A stretch of 64,000 nucleotides of DNA from JBBDMC01 sp963826055 (lineage in GTDB: Bacteria; Pseudomonadota; Alphaproteobacteria; Rhizobiales; Kaistiaceae): positions 62,001 through 126,000 of the forward strand of contig CAWGVO010000009.1 in the NCBI GenBank assembly GCA_963826055.1, given 5' to 3'. The position numbers and the translations under genes were made by a program. Positions 8,986-17,784 of the stretch are shown here, one piece after another. A model generated the notes under the pieces. It searched no databases and was not told where the DNA came from. It worked only from the letters and a program-made list of their open reading frames with translations. Every line of letters begins with the position of its first letter. The first letter of the stretch is position 1.

Positions 8986-9552
8986 TTGAAAGTCATTGCC
9001 AGCCAGATTCGCAAGGGCAACGTGGTCGATTACAACGGCCAGCTCTGCGTCGTGCTCACCGCCGAGAACTTCCACCCGGGCAAGGGTACGCCCACCACCC
9101 AGATCGACATGCGCCGCATTTCCGACGGCGTGAAGGTTTCCCAACGCTTCAAGACGACCGAGCAGGTCGAGCGCGCCTTCGTCGAGGATCACGACTACCA
9201 GTATCTCTACGAAGATGGCGAGGGCTTCACTTTCATGAACGGCGAGACCTTCGACCAGGTGCACGTGCCGAAGGACATCGTCGGCGACTACGCCCCCTAT
9301 CTGCAGGAGAACATGACCGTCAAGCTCAGCCTGCATGAGGACGTGCCGATCGCCATCGAGCTGCCACAGCGGGTGACGCTGGAGGTGGTGGAGACGGAGC
9401 CCGCGATGAAGGGGCAGACGGCCGCCTCCTCCTACAAGCCGGCGCTTTTGTCGAACGGCGTGCGCACTATGGTGCCGCCGCACATCGCGCCGGGCACCCG
9501 CATCGTGGTGATGACCGCCGACGGTTCCTACGCCGAACGCGCCAAGGACTGA
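8986..9552 (+). CDS. efp: elongation factor P
   Basis: A 188-aa EF-P with all three beta-barrel domains. The tip of domain I reads NFHPGKGTP, so Lys33 is the predicted site of beta-lysylation by EpmA/EpmB encoded next door. EF-P binds the ribosome at the E/P sites and relieves stalling at polyproline. The best start is a TTG at 8986 preceded by CGAGGG, giving MKVIASQIRKGN, which matches the family N-terminus. No in-frame ATG fits. Confidence 0.96.
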   Translation: MKVIASQIRKGNVVDYNGQLCVVLTAENFHPGKGTPTTQIDMRRISDGVKVSQRFKTTEQVERAFVEDHDYQYLYEDGEGFTFMNGETFDQVHVPKDIVGDYAPYLQENMTVKLSLHEDVPIAIELPQRVTLEVVETEPAMKGQTAASSYKPALLSNGVRTMVPPHIAPGTRIVVMTADGSYAERAKD

Positions 9553-9558
9553 GCGCTC

Positions 9559-10632
9559 TCACACGACCCGGGCGACCCCCGGAATCGCGCGGATCACCGC
9601 CGTCAGCGCGAAGCTCGCGATCGTCGCCAGCACCGTCACGATCAGAAACTTCTCCGTCGCAGTCACGGTGAGGCGGAGGATCGCCACCTGGATCGCGATC
9701 ACGATGAACCAGTGGACGATGTAGACCCCGTAGACGTTGCCCTCGAGCGCGGAGAGCAGCCGCCCGCCCCGCGAGCAAAGGGCGCGGAAGAGCACCGTCA
9801 GCCCGAGGATCATGCCGACGCACACGAAAGCTTCGACAAACCCCCAGATGTTGCCGAACGGAACGGCCGGCAGCAGCGTAGGCACCATGGCCATCGACAG
9901 AAACGCCACCACACCGACCGCGAACCAGCGCGCGCCGACGCCCCATCGAATCTTCTCGAACCAGCGCCCCCGGCCGGCGATCGTGCCGATCACGAACAGA
10001 CTGACGTATTGCGGCACGTGGGCGACCTCCGCCGGGACCAGCCACAGCACGTTGACCCAGCGGTCCTGCGGAAACGGAAAGCGGACGGCGAAGCCGACCA
10101 CCGCCAGCGCCAGCACGTAGAGCACGACGGCGAGATCACCCGGCGGCGGCGCCTTGGCGACGCGGCCCGGGCGCCAGCTTCGCCACAGCGCATAGATCAG
10201 CGAATAGACCAGCAGGTGCGCGACGAACCACAGGTGACCCATCTCGATCTGCCAGTGGCCGATGTAGTCGCCGACGTAGTACGCGAAGAAGCCGGCTTCC
10301 GGCCGGTTCCACAGCCAGATCAGCACCGGGAAGACGGCGAAGACCACGAACGCCAGCGGAATTCCGAGGCGGATCAGCCGGTCGCGCACGAACACCGCGC
10401 CGCCCTTGCGATCGTAAGACCCGGGTGTGAAATAGCCGGCGATCAGGAAGAAGAAGCCCATGAAGAACGCGGCGTTGACGCCGAAGAAGGGGCCGAGCCA
10501 TGGCGCCCCCGGCACGGAATCGCTCACCGGCCACGCGCCGCCCGTCGGACCGTACGGCTGACCGGCATGGTGAGCGATCACAAGGGTGATCAGAAACACC
10601 CTGAGCCATTGGACGAAATAGAGGCGCTGCAC
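9559..10632 (-). CDS. acyltransferase 3 / OpgC-like membrane protein
   Basis: A 357-aa polytopic protein with about ten hydrophobic segments. The first helix contains IAHHAGQPY with the paired histidines of acyltransferase-3 / MdoC (OpgC) proteins, and FFFLIAGYFTPGSYDRKG follows as the usual loop after helix 2-3. Such proteins transfer acyl groups to surface glycans or lipids from the inner membrane. The acceptor cannot be deduced. It converges with efp (6 bp between stops) and stands alone. Confidence 0.8.
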   Translation of the reverse strand: MQRLYFVQWLRVFLITLVIAHHAGQPYGPTGGAWPVSDSVPGAPWLGPFFGVNAAFFMGFFFLIAGYFTPGSYDRKGGAVFVRDRLIRLGIPLAFVVFAVFPVLIWLWNRPEAGFFAYYVGDYIGHWQIEMGHLWFVAHLLVYSLIYALWRSWRPGRVAKAPPPGDLAVVLYVLALAVVGFAVRFPFPQDRWVNVLWLVPAEVAHVPQYVSLFVIGTIAGRGRWFEKIRWGVGARWFAVGVVAFLSMAMVPTLLPAVPFGNIWGFVEAFVCVGMILGLTVLFRALCSRGGRLLSALEGNVYGVYIVHWFIVIAIQVAILRLTVTATEKFLIVTVLATIASFALTAVIRAIPGVARVV

Positions 10633-10735
10633 GTCCCACCCCCCGCGGCGAGGACTTGGATCAACTTAGGCCATCGCGTTTTTCCGAGCTACTCGAAAGC
10701 ATTGACGAGGGCGGCGAACCGAGACGCCGCCGCCT

Positions 10736-11776
10736 CTATTGCGGCTGGCCAGTGTTGCTCGGCGGCGCCGGCATGGCGGCGCCACTCCGGCATTGCCCGA
10801 CGATCCCGTCCCAGCGCTGCCGCTGGTCCGGCGTCATCGCCTCCACCGACCGCGCGTTGAACAGGTCGGTCCCGTAGAGGTTCTCGAACAGGCATCCGCA
10901 AAGCGCCGTGCAGTAGCCGGCATCGTTGTTGGCGGTGCACACGGCCACGCAATCCGCAGTAAAGCCCTGCCGCACCGCCGTCTCGCTCGCCGGCAGCCAG
11001 GGCGTCACCAGCATGAGCGCCCCCACCAGGATCGGCTGGTGAATGAGGTAGATGAGGAGGCTCCACCGCCCGGCGAGGATGACGAGGCGCTCCGGCCGGT
11101 TGCGCGGCCGCCATCGCGCGAAGGCGGTGTCGCTGCCGTAGGCGAGCAGCAGCCGGCCGATGACGACTCCCGCCAGCACCACCCCGAAGAAGGGAAAGAC
11201 CGGCACGTAGTCGACGGTCTCCGGCGGCTGCGTCGACAGCCCCACCCACCACAGCCATGGCGTATCGAAGGCCGCGCTGGCTACGAAGTTCGGAAGCGCG
11301 ATCACGATCGCGGCGACGATCGCGGTCAGCCACGGCGGCGCCTTGAGGAACGGAATCGCAAGAACGCTCGCCAGCGCGATCTCGTGGAGAATGCCGAAAA
11401 AGACGAAGGCATCCGGCTCGAACCACCAGGTGGCGAGCGTCACCAGTACCGCACCGCCGGCGACCAGGGCCAGCCGGCGCAGGAACGGCCGCGGCTTCAG
11501 CCCGTGACGGTTGGCCAGCACCATGTTGACGCCGACCAGCGCCAGAAACGTTCCGGCGACCGTCCGCGCGAACAGTTTCCATCCGAACTCGTCGACGACG
11601 TCGGCCGAGATCAGCCGGTTGGCCGCGAGATCGTAGGAGAAGTGGTAGACGACCATCCCGGCGAGAGCGACGCCGCGGACGAGGTCGATCGCGGCGATGC
11701 GGGGGCCCCGCTCCACGTCGGCAACGGCGGCTGTGGCCACGATTCGGGCGATTCCTTGCGTCGGACGGGCCGGCAT
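10736..11776 (-). CDS. DUF1624 / heparan-alpha-glucosaminide N-acetyltransferase-like membrane protein with Cys-rich tail
   Basis: The ATG at 11776 (MPARPTQGIARI) is preferred because the longer frame would run through the start of mmcB on the other strand. The product is 346 aa. IAAIDLVRGVALAGMVVYHFSYDL is the N-terminal signature of DUF1624 (bacterial HGSNAT-like) transferases, followed by about seven membrane helices. The last 75 residues are unusual: after helix ALMLVTPWL the protein continues into a soluble, presumably exported tail with six Cys (DCVAVC, YCTALCGC, GQC). The reaction is inferred to be acyl transfer to an extracytoplasmic sugar. Confidence 0.78.
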   Translation of the reverse strand: MPARPTQGIARIVATAAVADVERGPRIAAIDLVRGVALAGMVVYHFSYDLAANRLISADVVDEFGWKLFARTVAGTFLALVGVNMVLANRHGLKPRPFLRRLALVAGGAVLVTLATWWFEPDAFVFFGILHEIALASVLAIPFLKAPPWLTAIVAAIVIALPNFVASAAFDTPWLWWVGLSTQPPETVDYVPVFPFFGVVLAGVVIGRLLLAYGSDTAFARWRPRNRPERLVILAGRWSLLIYLIHQPILVGALMLVTPWLPASETAVRQGFTADCVAVCTANNDAGYCTALCGCLFENLYGTDLFNARSVEAMTPDQRQRWDGIVGQCRSGAAMPAPPSNTGQPQ

Positions 11777-11875
11777 CTTGTCGTCTGGCGCGCTGCGCCG
11801 CAACTGCCTGTCGGGGCTTACCGGCGTTCCGCTGCCCTTTCGCGAATCCCCCTGCCATGGCAGGGTCGAAGGACC

Positions 11876-12361
11876 ATGATCGCCGACATCAAGGACATCG
11901 CCCCGCCCGTCGATGGGCGGCAATCGCCGCACGCCGCCGCCGTCCAGCGGGGCGTCGGCCGCCTGCTACGCGCCCACGGCTTCGCCATGCTGACGGAGCT
12001 GCCGCTCGCCACCGGCCGGCGCGCCGACGTGGTCGGGTTGGGAGCCGGCGGCGAAATCTGGATCGTCGAGATCAAGTCCTCGGTCGAGGACTTCCGCGTC
12101 GACCACAAGTGGCCGGACTACCGCTTGTCCTGCGATCGATTGTTCTTCGCCACCCATGCGGACGTGCCGCTCGAGATATTCCCGGAGGACGCCGGCCTCA
12201 TCCTCGCCGACTCCTACGGTGGCGAACTGCTGCGACCGGCGCCCGAGCATCGCCTTGTCGGCGCGACGCGCAAGGTGATGCTACTGCGTTTTGCCCACGC
12301 CGCTGCCTCGCGCCTGCACGGGCTGGTCGACCCCGAGGCGATGGGGACCGGAGCGCCCTAG
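11876..12361 (+). CDS. mmcB: MmcB family DNA repair protein
   Basis: A 161-aa PD-(D/E)xK nuclease-fold protein: the acidic and ExK residues are in RRADVVGLG and IWIVEIKSS. In Caulobacter, MmcB helps repair mitomycin C damage and belongs to the LexA regulon; that role is known for the family and not shown here. The ATG at 11876 follows GAAGGA. It is divergent from the DUF1624 gene. Confidence 0.85.
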   Translation: MIADIKDIAPPVDGRQSPHAAAVQRGVGRLLRAHGFAMLTELPLATGRRADVVGLGAGGEIWIVEIKSSVEDFRVDHKWPDYRLSCDRLFFATHADVPLEIFPEDAGLILADSYGGELLRPAPEHRLVGATRKVMLLRFAHAAASRLHGLVDPEAMGTGAP

Positions 12362-12482
12362 CTGGCCGGTCGAGCGCCCCACCGCGCCAGTTGCCAACGC
12401 ATTGGCTTGGGAGCAATCTCGCCGGTCGCAGGCCGGTTGTCCGGGGGATGCCCCGCGCGCCTGCGACGCGGAGGAGACAGCC

Positions 12483-14636
12483 TTGGTCACGTGGCTCGGC
12501 CGCCTGCTGCTGGCGGCGGGTGTATTGCTCGCGCTTCTGTCCGTGGTGCCGCCCGATGCCCTGGCCGCAGTGGACTATTTGGAAAACACGCCGCCGCTCC
12601 TCGACCGACTGACCCCGGAGGTAGTCGCCGCGGTTTTCCCCGGTGCCGTCCGCCTCCAGCTCGTCGAAGGCAAGGGGCCTCCCGCGGTTGCGGTCCACGG
12701 GGCCAAAGATGCGGTTGTCGCTTACATCTTCTCGACCCTCGATGTCGTAAGACCGCGCGGCTACTCCGGCACGCCCTTCGACGTGATCGCCGGCGTCGAT
12801 CTCGACGGCAAGATCACCGGCGCGATCACCGTCTTCCATCGCGAACCCCACATCCTCGAAGATTCCCGCCGCAGCGACCTGCTGGTGAAATACATGAGCA
12901 GCATGGCGGGCATGGACATCTTCGCGGGCGGCGGCCCTCCGCCCTCGTTTATCAGTGGCGCTACCGCATCCGCCCGCGCCATGCGCGCCGCCATCCGGGA
13001 CAGTGCCCAGATTGTCTTGCGGGCCCAGCTCGGCCGCCCGGTGGTGACCGAGCCCACGATCGACGTGACAAACTACAAGCCGCTCAAGCCGGAACAGTTG
13101 CTGGCCGACGGCTCGATCGTATCGCTCACCGTCACCAATGCCGGGCTCGCCGAGGCGATGAAGGCGGCGGGCGCCGCCGACATGGTGCCGGAAGTCGAGG
13201 CGAGCGGCGGCCCCTCCGAGAAATACCTCGATCTGCGGGTGGGCCTCGCCACGCCGGCCATGATCGGCCGAAACGCCACCAGCGCCGCGATCCACGAACG
13301 GCTGTTGACTCAATTTCCTTCCGGCAGTCAGGGCATTTTGCTGGCCTCTTCCAGCCGCTACGACCTCGAGGGGGCCTTGCACCAGAACAAGTCGAGCGAC
13401 CGCCTCGACCGGCTGCGCATCGTACAGGGCGATCGCACTTTCGAGATCGATCGCAAGCACTACATGTTCGTTCCCCTTGTCATGGGCAAGGTTGCCGGCA
13501 TCGCCGTCCTCCCTCCCGAGACCGGCTTTGACGGGCTCCAGCCGTTCCGGGTGGAAGTCCTGGTTCACGCCTCGGCCGCCGATGGGCGCACGGCGACGAT
13601 CACCCTCGCCGGGATCGATTACCAGCTGCCGGCGCAGTACATCCTGATGCCGGAGCCGCCGCCGGAGCCGGCTTGGGTCGAGGCCTGGCGAGAGGGGCGC
13701 CTCGACGAGACCGTCCTCGGTGTCGCCCTGGCGGCGCTGACGCTGATCCTGGCGTTGCAGTCGGTGCTGGCGCGCCACCGTCGTGTTCACCGCTGGGTGC
13801 GGAATGGCTTCCTGGTGTTCACGCTGGTCTGGCTCGGCTGGACGGCCGGCGCCCAGTTGTCGATCATTCACGTCATCAACTATTTGAATGCGCCGTTTCA
13901 GCGCCTCGGCCTGGGCTTCTATCTGGCCGAACCGCTCATCGCCATGATCGCGGTGTACACGGCATTCTCGCTGATCTTGATCGGCCGCGGCGTCTTCTGC
14001 GGCTGGCTGTGTCCCTTCGGCGCGCTGCAGGAACTATTGGCGCAGGTGGCCGGCCTGCTGCGCCTGCCACAGTGGCAGCCGTCCGAGCGCCTGCAGAGCA
14101 GGCTGTGGCTGGGCAAGTACGCATCCGCCATAGTCGTCGTGGCGCTCGTGTTTCTCGCCCCGGCCGCCGGATCGGTCGCCGAAGAGGTGGAGCCGTTCAA
14201 GACAGCTATCACGTCGGCATTCGCCCGCGAGTGGCCCTACGTGGTTTACGCGGTGGCGCTGCTTGCCATTGGACTCTTCAGCGAGCGCGCCTACTGCCGC
14301 TTTCTGTGCCCGCTGGGCGGTGTGCTCGCAATTCTCGACCGGCTCCACCTTCTCAATCTGCTCAAGCGCCGGCCCGAGTGCGGCAGCCCCTGCCATCTGT
14401 GCGAGCACAGTTGTCCGGTTGGCGCAATCGTCTCGTCGGGCAAGATCAAGGCCGCGGAGTGCTTCCAGTGCCTTGACTGCCAGGTCGAGTACTACGACGA
14501 CCATCGCTGCCCGCCGCTGGTGCGCGAGCGCAGGCTGCACGAGCGGGCGGCCCGCACTGGCGGACACCCGGCACCTGTCCCGGTTCCCGTCACGGCGCGG
14601 GACTCAGGGCCAAGCATGACCGGAGCCCCGGCATGA
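12483..14636 (+). CDS. nosR: NosR/NirI-family membrane flavo-iron-sulfur protein
   Basis: The start is a TTG at 12483 with a strong GGAGGAG six bases upstream, giving 717 aa, the full NosR length. An N-terminal hydrophobic signal ends near ALAAVDY. The periplasmic FMN-binding domain carries SGATAS with Thr161 as the predicted covalent FMN site. Five or six membrane helices follow (about 410-640), with the two paired CxxxCP motifs CGWLCP (C506) and CRFLCP (C605) at the cytoplasmic face. The C-terminal ferredoxin-like part has CGSPCHLCEHSCP and CFQCLDCQ. NosR passes quinol electrons towards nitrous oxide reductase in denitrifiers, but no nosZ, nosD, nosF, nosY or nosL is in this window. Its stop overlaps the apbE start (ATGA). 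The symbol reflects family, not proven function. Confidence 0.88.
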   Translation: MVTWLGRLLLAAGVLLALLSVVPPDALAAVDYLENTPPLLDRLTPEVVAAVFPGAVRLQLVEGKGPPAVAVHGAKDAVVAYIFSTLDVVRPRGYSGTPFDVIAGVDLDGKITGAITVFHREPHILEDSRRSDLLVKYMSSMAGMDIFAGGGPPPSFISGATASARAMRAAIRDSAQIVLRAQLGRPVVTEPTIDVTNYKPLKPEQLLADGSIVSLTVTNAGLAEAMKAAGAADMVPEVEASGGPSEKYLDLRVGLATPAMIGRNATSAAIHERLLTQFPSGSQGILLASSSRYDLEGALHQNKSSDRLDRLRIVQGDRTFEIDRKHYMFVPLVMGKVAGIAVLPPETGFDGLQPFRVEVLVHASAADGRTATITLAGIDYQLPAQYILMPEPPPEPAWVEAWREGRLDETVLGVALAALTLILALQSVLARHRRVHRWVRNGFLVFTLVWLGWTAGAQLSIIHVINYLNAPFQRLGLGFYLAEPLIAMIAVYTAFSLILIGRGVFCGWLCPFGALQELLAQVAGLLRLPQWQPSERLQSRLWLGKYASAIVVVALVFLAPAAGSVAEEVEPFKTAITSAFAREWPYVVYAVALLAIGLFSERAYCRFLCPLGGVLAILDRLHLLNLLKRRPECGSPCHLCEHSCPVGAIVSSGKIKAAECFQCLDCQVEYYDDHRCPPLVRERRLHERAARTGGHPAPVPVPVTARDSGPSMTGAPA

Positions 14637-15634
14637 GCACGGTCACGTTGCGGCCGGGTGCAGCCACCAGGGGCTGGTCCCGACGCCAGGCCCTCAAGGT
14701 CGTCGCCGCTGTAGCCGCCCTGCCGGTCGGCGCGCTGGCGCTCCGGCGGCTGTCGGGCAGTCCGGTCTTCCAGACCTGGCAGGGCGAGTCGCTCGGCGGT
14801 CCGGTGAGCCTGACCATATGGCACCCGGACGACGCGTTTGCCCGCGGCACGATCGCGCGCATGCGCAGCGAGGTCGAGCGGCTGGACGGCGTCTTCAGCC
14901 TCTTCCGATACGACAGTGAGATCGCCCGGCTCAATCGGGACGGTCGGCTCGACAAGGCCTCACCCGACCTGGTCACTGTCCTCACCGAGTCTCGCCGCGC
15001 CGCGGATGTCAGCGCTGGCGCCTTCGACCCGACCGTGCAGCCTCTCTGGCGCCTCTATGAGGAGCATTTCCGCGCCAATCCCGACGACGTTGCCGGTCCC
15101 CCCGGCGCCTCGATCGACGCTGCCCGCGCCAAGGTCGGCTACCGCGACATCGCCATCGACGGCCGCCGGATCGCCTTCGCCAGGGCCGGCATGGCCGTTA
15201 CCCTGAACGGGATCGCGCAAGGCTACATCACCGACCGTGTCGCCAACCTGCTCCGCCAGGAAGGTTTCGACCATGCGGTCGTCGAGCTCGGTGAGACCCG
15301 GGTGCTCGGGGACGATCCCCGCGGTGGTCCCTGGTCGATCGAGCACATTGATCCGCGTCACCCTGCCTCGGTTGATCGCACGATTTCCGTCGCCAACGAG
15401 GCGGTCGCGGTTTCGGGCGGCTACGGCATGCGTTTTGGTCGCTCCGCCAGTCATCACATCTTCGACCCCGCCACCGGCCGCAGCCCCAACCAACTCCTCG
15501 ACGTGACCGTGATCGCACCGAGCGCCATCGTCGCCGACGCCCTGTCGACGGCGATCTTCGTTGCCGGCGAGAACGCCCTGCCCGGTCTGCTCGCCGCCTA
15601 TCCGGGCGCGCGGGCGACGGTCACCAGGGCCTAG
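14633..15634 (+). CDS. apbE: FAD:protein FMN transferase (ApbE / NosX family)
   Basis: A 333-aa ApbE family protein. The N-terminus has a Tat-like signal (GWSRRQALK followed by a hydrophobic stretch), so it should act in the periplasm. Family motifs are FSLFRYDSEIARLN, SAGAFDPTVQPLW, GIAQGYITDRVA and SHHIFDPATGRSP (Mg/FAD region). ApbE uses FAD to attach FMN covalently to a Thr of the (S/D)GAT motif. The natural target is the upstream NosR-like protein (SGATAS). The four-base overlap indicates cotranslation. In denitrifiers the equivalent gene is nosX. Confidence 0.92.
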   Translation: MSTVTLRPGAATRGWSRRQALKVVAAVAALPVGALALRRLSGSPVFQTWQGESLGGPVSLTIWHPDDAFARGTIARMRSEVERLDGVFSLFRYDSEIARLNRDGRLDKASPDLVTVLTESRRAADVSAGAFDPTVQPLWRLYEEHFRANPDDVAGPPGASIDAARAKVGYRDIAIDGRRIAFARAGMAVTLNGIAQGYITDRVANLLRQEGFDHAVVELGETRVLGDDPRGGPWSIEHIDPRHPASVDRTISVANEAVAVSGGYGMRFGRSASHHIFDPATGRSPNQLLDVTVIAPSAIVADALSTAIFVAGENALPGLLAAYPGARATVTRA

Positions 15635-15655
15635 CGGGACGAGGGCGGACGGACT

Positions 15656-16210
15656 TCAGCGCGGCGCGCGCTTGGCGAGGATCCGCTGCAGGGTCCGCCG
15701 GTGCATGTTGAGCCGGCGCGCGGTCTCCGACACGTTGCGGTCGCAGAGTTCGTAGACGCGCTGGATGTGTTCCCAGCGCACCCGGTCGGCCGACATCGGC
15801 TTCTCCGGCGGCGGCGCCTTCTCGCCGGGCTCGCGCGTCAGCGCCGCGTGGATGTCGTCGGCGTCGGCGGGCTTGGCGAGGTAATCAATGGCGCCGAGTT
15901 TGACCGCCGTGACGGCGGTCGCGATGTTGCCGTAGCCGGTCAGCACCACCACGCGGGAATCGGGACGGTGCCGGCGGACCTGTTCGATGACGTCGAGGCC
16001 GTTGCCGTCGTCGAGGCGCAGGTCGACGACGGCGAAGGCCGGCGGTGACGCTTCCACCTTCTTGACGCCGTCGGCGACCGTATCGGCCGTATTGACCACG
16101 TATCCGCGTGCCTCCATGGCGCGCGCGACGCGCTCCAGGAACGGTCGATCATCGTCGACGATCAACAGGGACATATCGGCCGGAGGCTGGCTTCCGTTGT
16201 TTTCCGCCAT
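15656..16210 (-). CDS. regA: RegA/PrrA/ActR redox response regulator
   Basis: A receiver domain (LLIVDDD, phospho-Asp in AVVDLRLDDGNG, Thr in VLTGYG, Lys in LAKPAD), a proline-rich linker, and a Fis-type helix-turn-helix at the C-terminus (NVSETARRLNMHRRTLQRILAKR), the highly conserved DNA-binding end of RegA proteins. The ATG at 16210 follows GGTGGAG at 9-12 bases. An alternative GTG at 16225 adds five residues. It is downstream of regB on the same strand. In related bacteria RegA controls respiration, CO2 and nitrogen fixation and hydrogenase genes according to redox state. Confidence 0.93.
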   Translation of the reverse strand: MAENNGSQPPADMSLLIVDDDRPFLERVARAMEARGYVVNTADTVADGVKKVEASPPAFAVVDLRLDDGNGLDVIEQVRRHRPDSRVVVLTGYGNIATAVTAVKLGAIDYLAKPADADDIHAALTREPGEKAPPPEKPMSADRVRWEHIQRVYELCDRNVSETARRLNMHRRTLQRILAKRAPR

Positions 16211-16253
16211 GCTTGGGGTCTCCACCCTGGATAAGGGTCGGAATTTGTATGGG

Positions 16254-17612
16254 TTATAGGGATTCGAGTGCCCGCCGCCAACCCGTCCGGTCGGCTTTGG
16301 CCCCTGCCTCCGCCGCGGACCCCGCGACCGCCAGGTCCATCAGGGAGCGCGGCCAGGCGACCCGCACCACCGCGCCGTGGGCCGGCGCCTTGCGGTTGGC
16401 GAGCTCCAGGCTCGCTCCCGATCGCTCCAGCAGGGTCTTGGCGATGAAGAAGCCGAGGCCCAGGCCGCCACCGTCGCCGGGGCGCGTCGTCATGTAGGGC
16501 TCCCCGATGCGCTCGATGATGCCGGTGGCGAAGCCCGGTCCGTCGTCGCTGATGGTGATGGCAACCTCGCCGTCGCTCCACGCGGAGGCGATGGTGACCT
16601 CCGCCTCGGCGAAATCGACCGCGTTCTCGACGATGTTGGCGAGGCCCTGGGCAATCGCCGGGTTGCGCGGGCCGACCGGCTCGGGCCCCTCGCCTTGAGG
16701 GGGCGCGACACGGATCTTCGCGGCGAAGGCGCGGTAGGGCTCGACCACCTCCTCGATCAGATGTGACAGCGGCAGCCGGGCCATGTGCTGATCGCCCTCG
16801 CTGGAGAGCGAGGTGATCCGCGCGAGGATGTCGCGGCAACGCTGCGACTGGCTGCGCAGCAGCGCCACGTCGTCGGCGTGCGGGGCGCCGGGCGGCATCT
16901 CGCGCTCGAGTTCCTTGGCGACGAGGGCGATCGTGGCAAGCGGCGTTGCGAGTTCGTGCGCGGCCGCGGCGGCGAGACCGTCGAGGGCCGACAGATGATG
17001 TTCGCGCGCCAGCACCATCTCCGCGGCGTTGAGCGCGCGGGCGAGCTGCCGCGCTTCTTCCGCGACGCGAAACGCATAGACGCCGGTGAAGACACACGCC
17101 GACACCAGCGCCACCCACACGCCCGCAGTGTAGGTAATCTCCATGTTGACGCTCTGACCCTCCCGCCACGGCAGCGGCCAATGCATCACCCCGAGAAAGC
17201 TGGCCGAAGCGACAACCAGCAGGCCCAGGAGGATGGTCGGCCGCGGTGGCAGCGTCGTCGCCGAGACGATCACCGGCGCCAGCAGCAGGATGGCGAAGGG
17301 GTTGTCGAGCCCGCCGGTGAGATAGAGCAGTCCGCAAAGCTGGAGCACATCGAAAGCGAGAAGGGCGAAGGCCGGCCACTGATACAGCAGAAGACTTGCC
17401 GGGAAGCGCAGCCGGAGCGCCAGGTTGAGCAGCGCCGATAGCCCGACCAGCAACAGACACAGCGTGGCGGGGAACACGAAGTCGAACACCTGGTCGACGA
17501 ACGCGATCGCCACACCCTGGCCGACGATCGCAAGCCAGCGCAGCCTGATCAACGTCGCCAGCCGCAACCTGCGGCTGCCGAAATCGGTGGCATGGGGCAT
17601 GATATCGGACAT
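16254..17612 (-). CDS. regB: RegB/PrrB/ActS redox sensor histidine kinase
   Basis: A 452-aa kinase from the ATG at 17612. It has six membrane helices; the ubiquinone-sensing heptad GGLDNPF is at residues 100-106. The H-box AAAAHELATPL puts the phosphorylated His at 219, and Cys259 in SQSQRCRDIL lies 40 residues later, exactly the spacing of the redox-active Cys of RegB. N, G1 and G2 boxes of the ATPase domain are present (NIVENAVDFAE, SDDGPGFA, GGLGLGFFIAK). The canonical HELGTPL is HELATPL here. It is followed by regA, convergent with nosR-apbE. Confidence 0.95.
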   Translation of the reverse strand: MSDIMPHATDFGSRRLRLATLIRLRWLAIVGQGVAIAFVDQVFDFVFPATLCLLLVGLSALLNLALRLRFPASLLLYQWPAFALLAFDVLQLCGLLYLTGGLDNPFAILLLAPVIVSATTLPPRPTILLGLLVVASASFLGVMHWPLPWREGQSVNMEITYTAGVWVALVSACVFTGVYAFRVAEEARQLARALNAAEMVLAREHHLSALDGLAAAAAHELATPLATIALVAKELEREMPPGAPHADDVALLRSQSQRCRDILARITSLSSEGDQHMARLPLSHLIEEVVEPYRAFAAKIRVAPPQGEGPEPVGPRNPAIAQGLANIVENAVDFAEAEVTIASAWSDGEVAITISDDGPGFATGIIERIGEPYMTTRPGDGGGLGLGFFIAKTLLERSGASLELANRKAPAHGAVVRVAWPRSLMDLAVAGSAAEAGAKADRTGWRRALESL

Positions 17613-17784
17613 ATGGCGTCGGTCCTCGCCGCAACCATAGAGCGGCCGCCGGCCAATATGAACTGGCAAGTGGCCGCCGCCGCCTCCGCCGGTCCCGATC
17701 GCAGCCGGGCATCTTTCCGGGCCGAGGTAGCGTATAGTCCCGCCCTCGCGTATGCGTTTTCGCTGTCGAAGGCGAAAATCGAGT

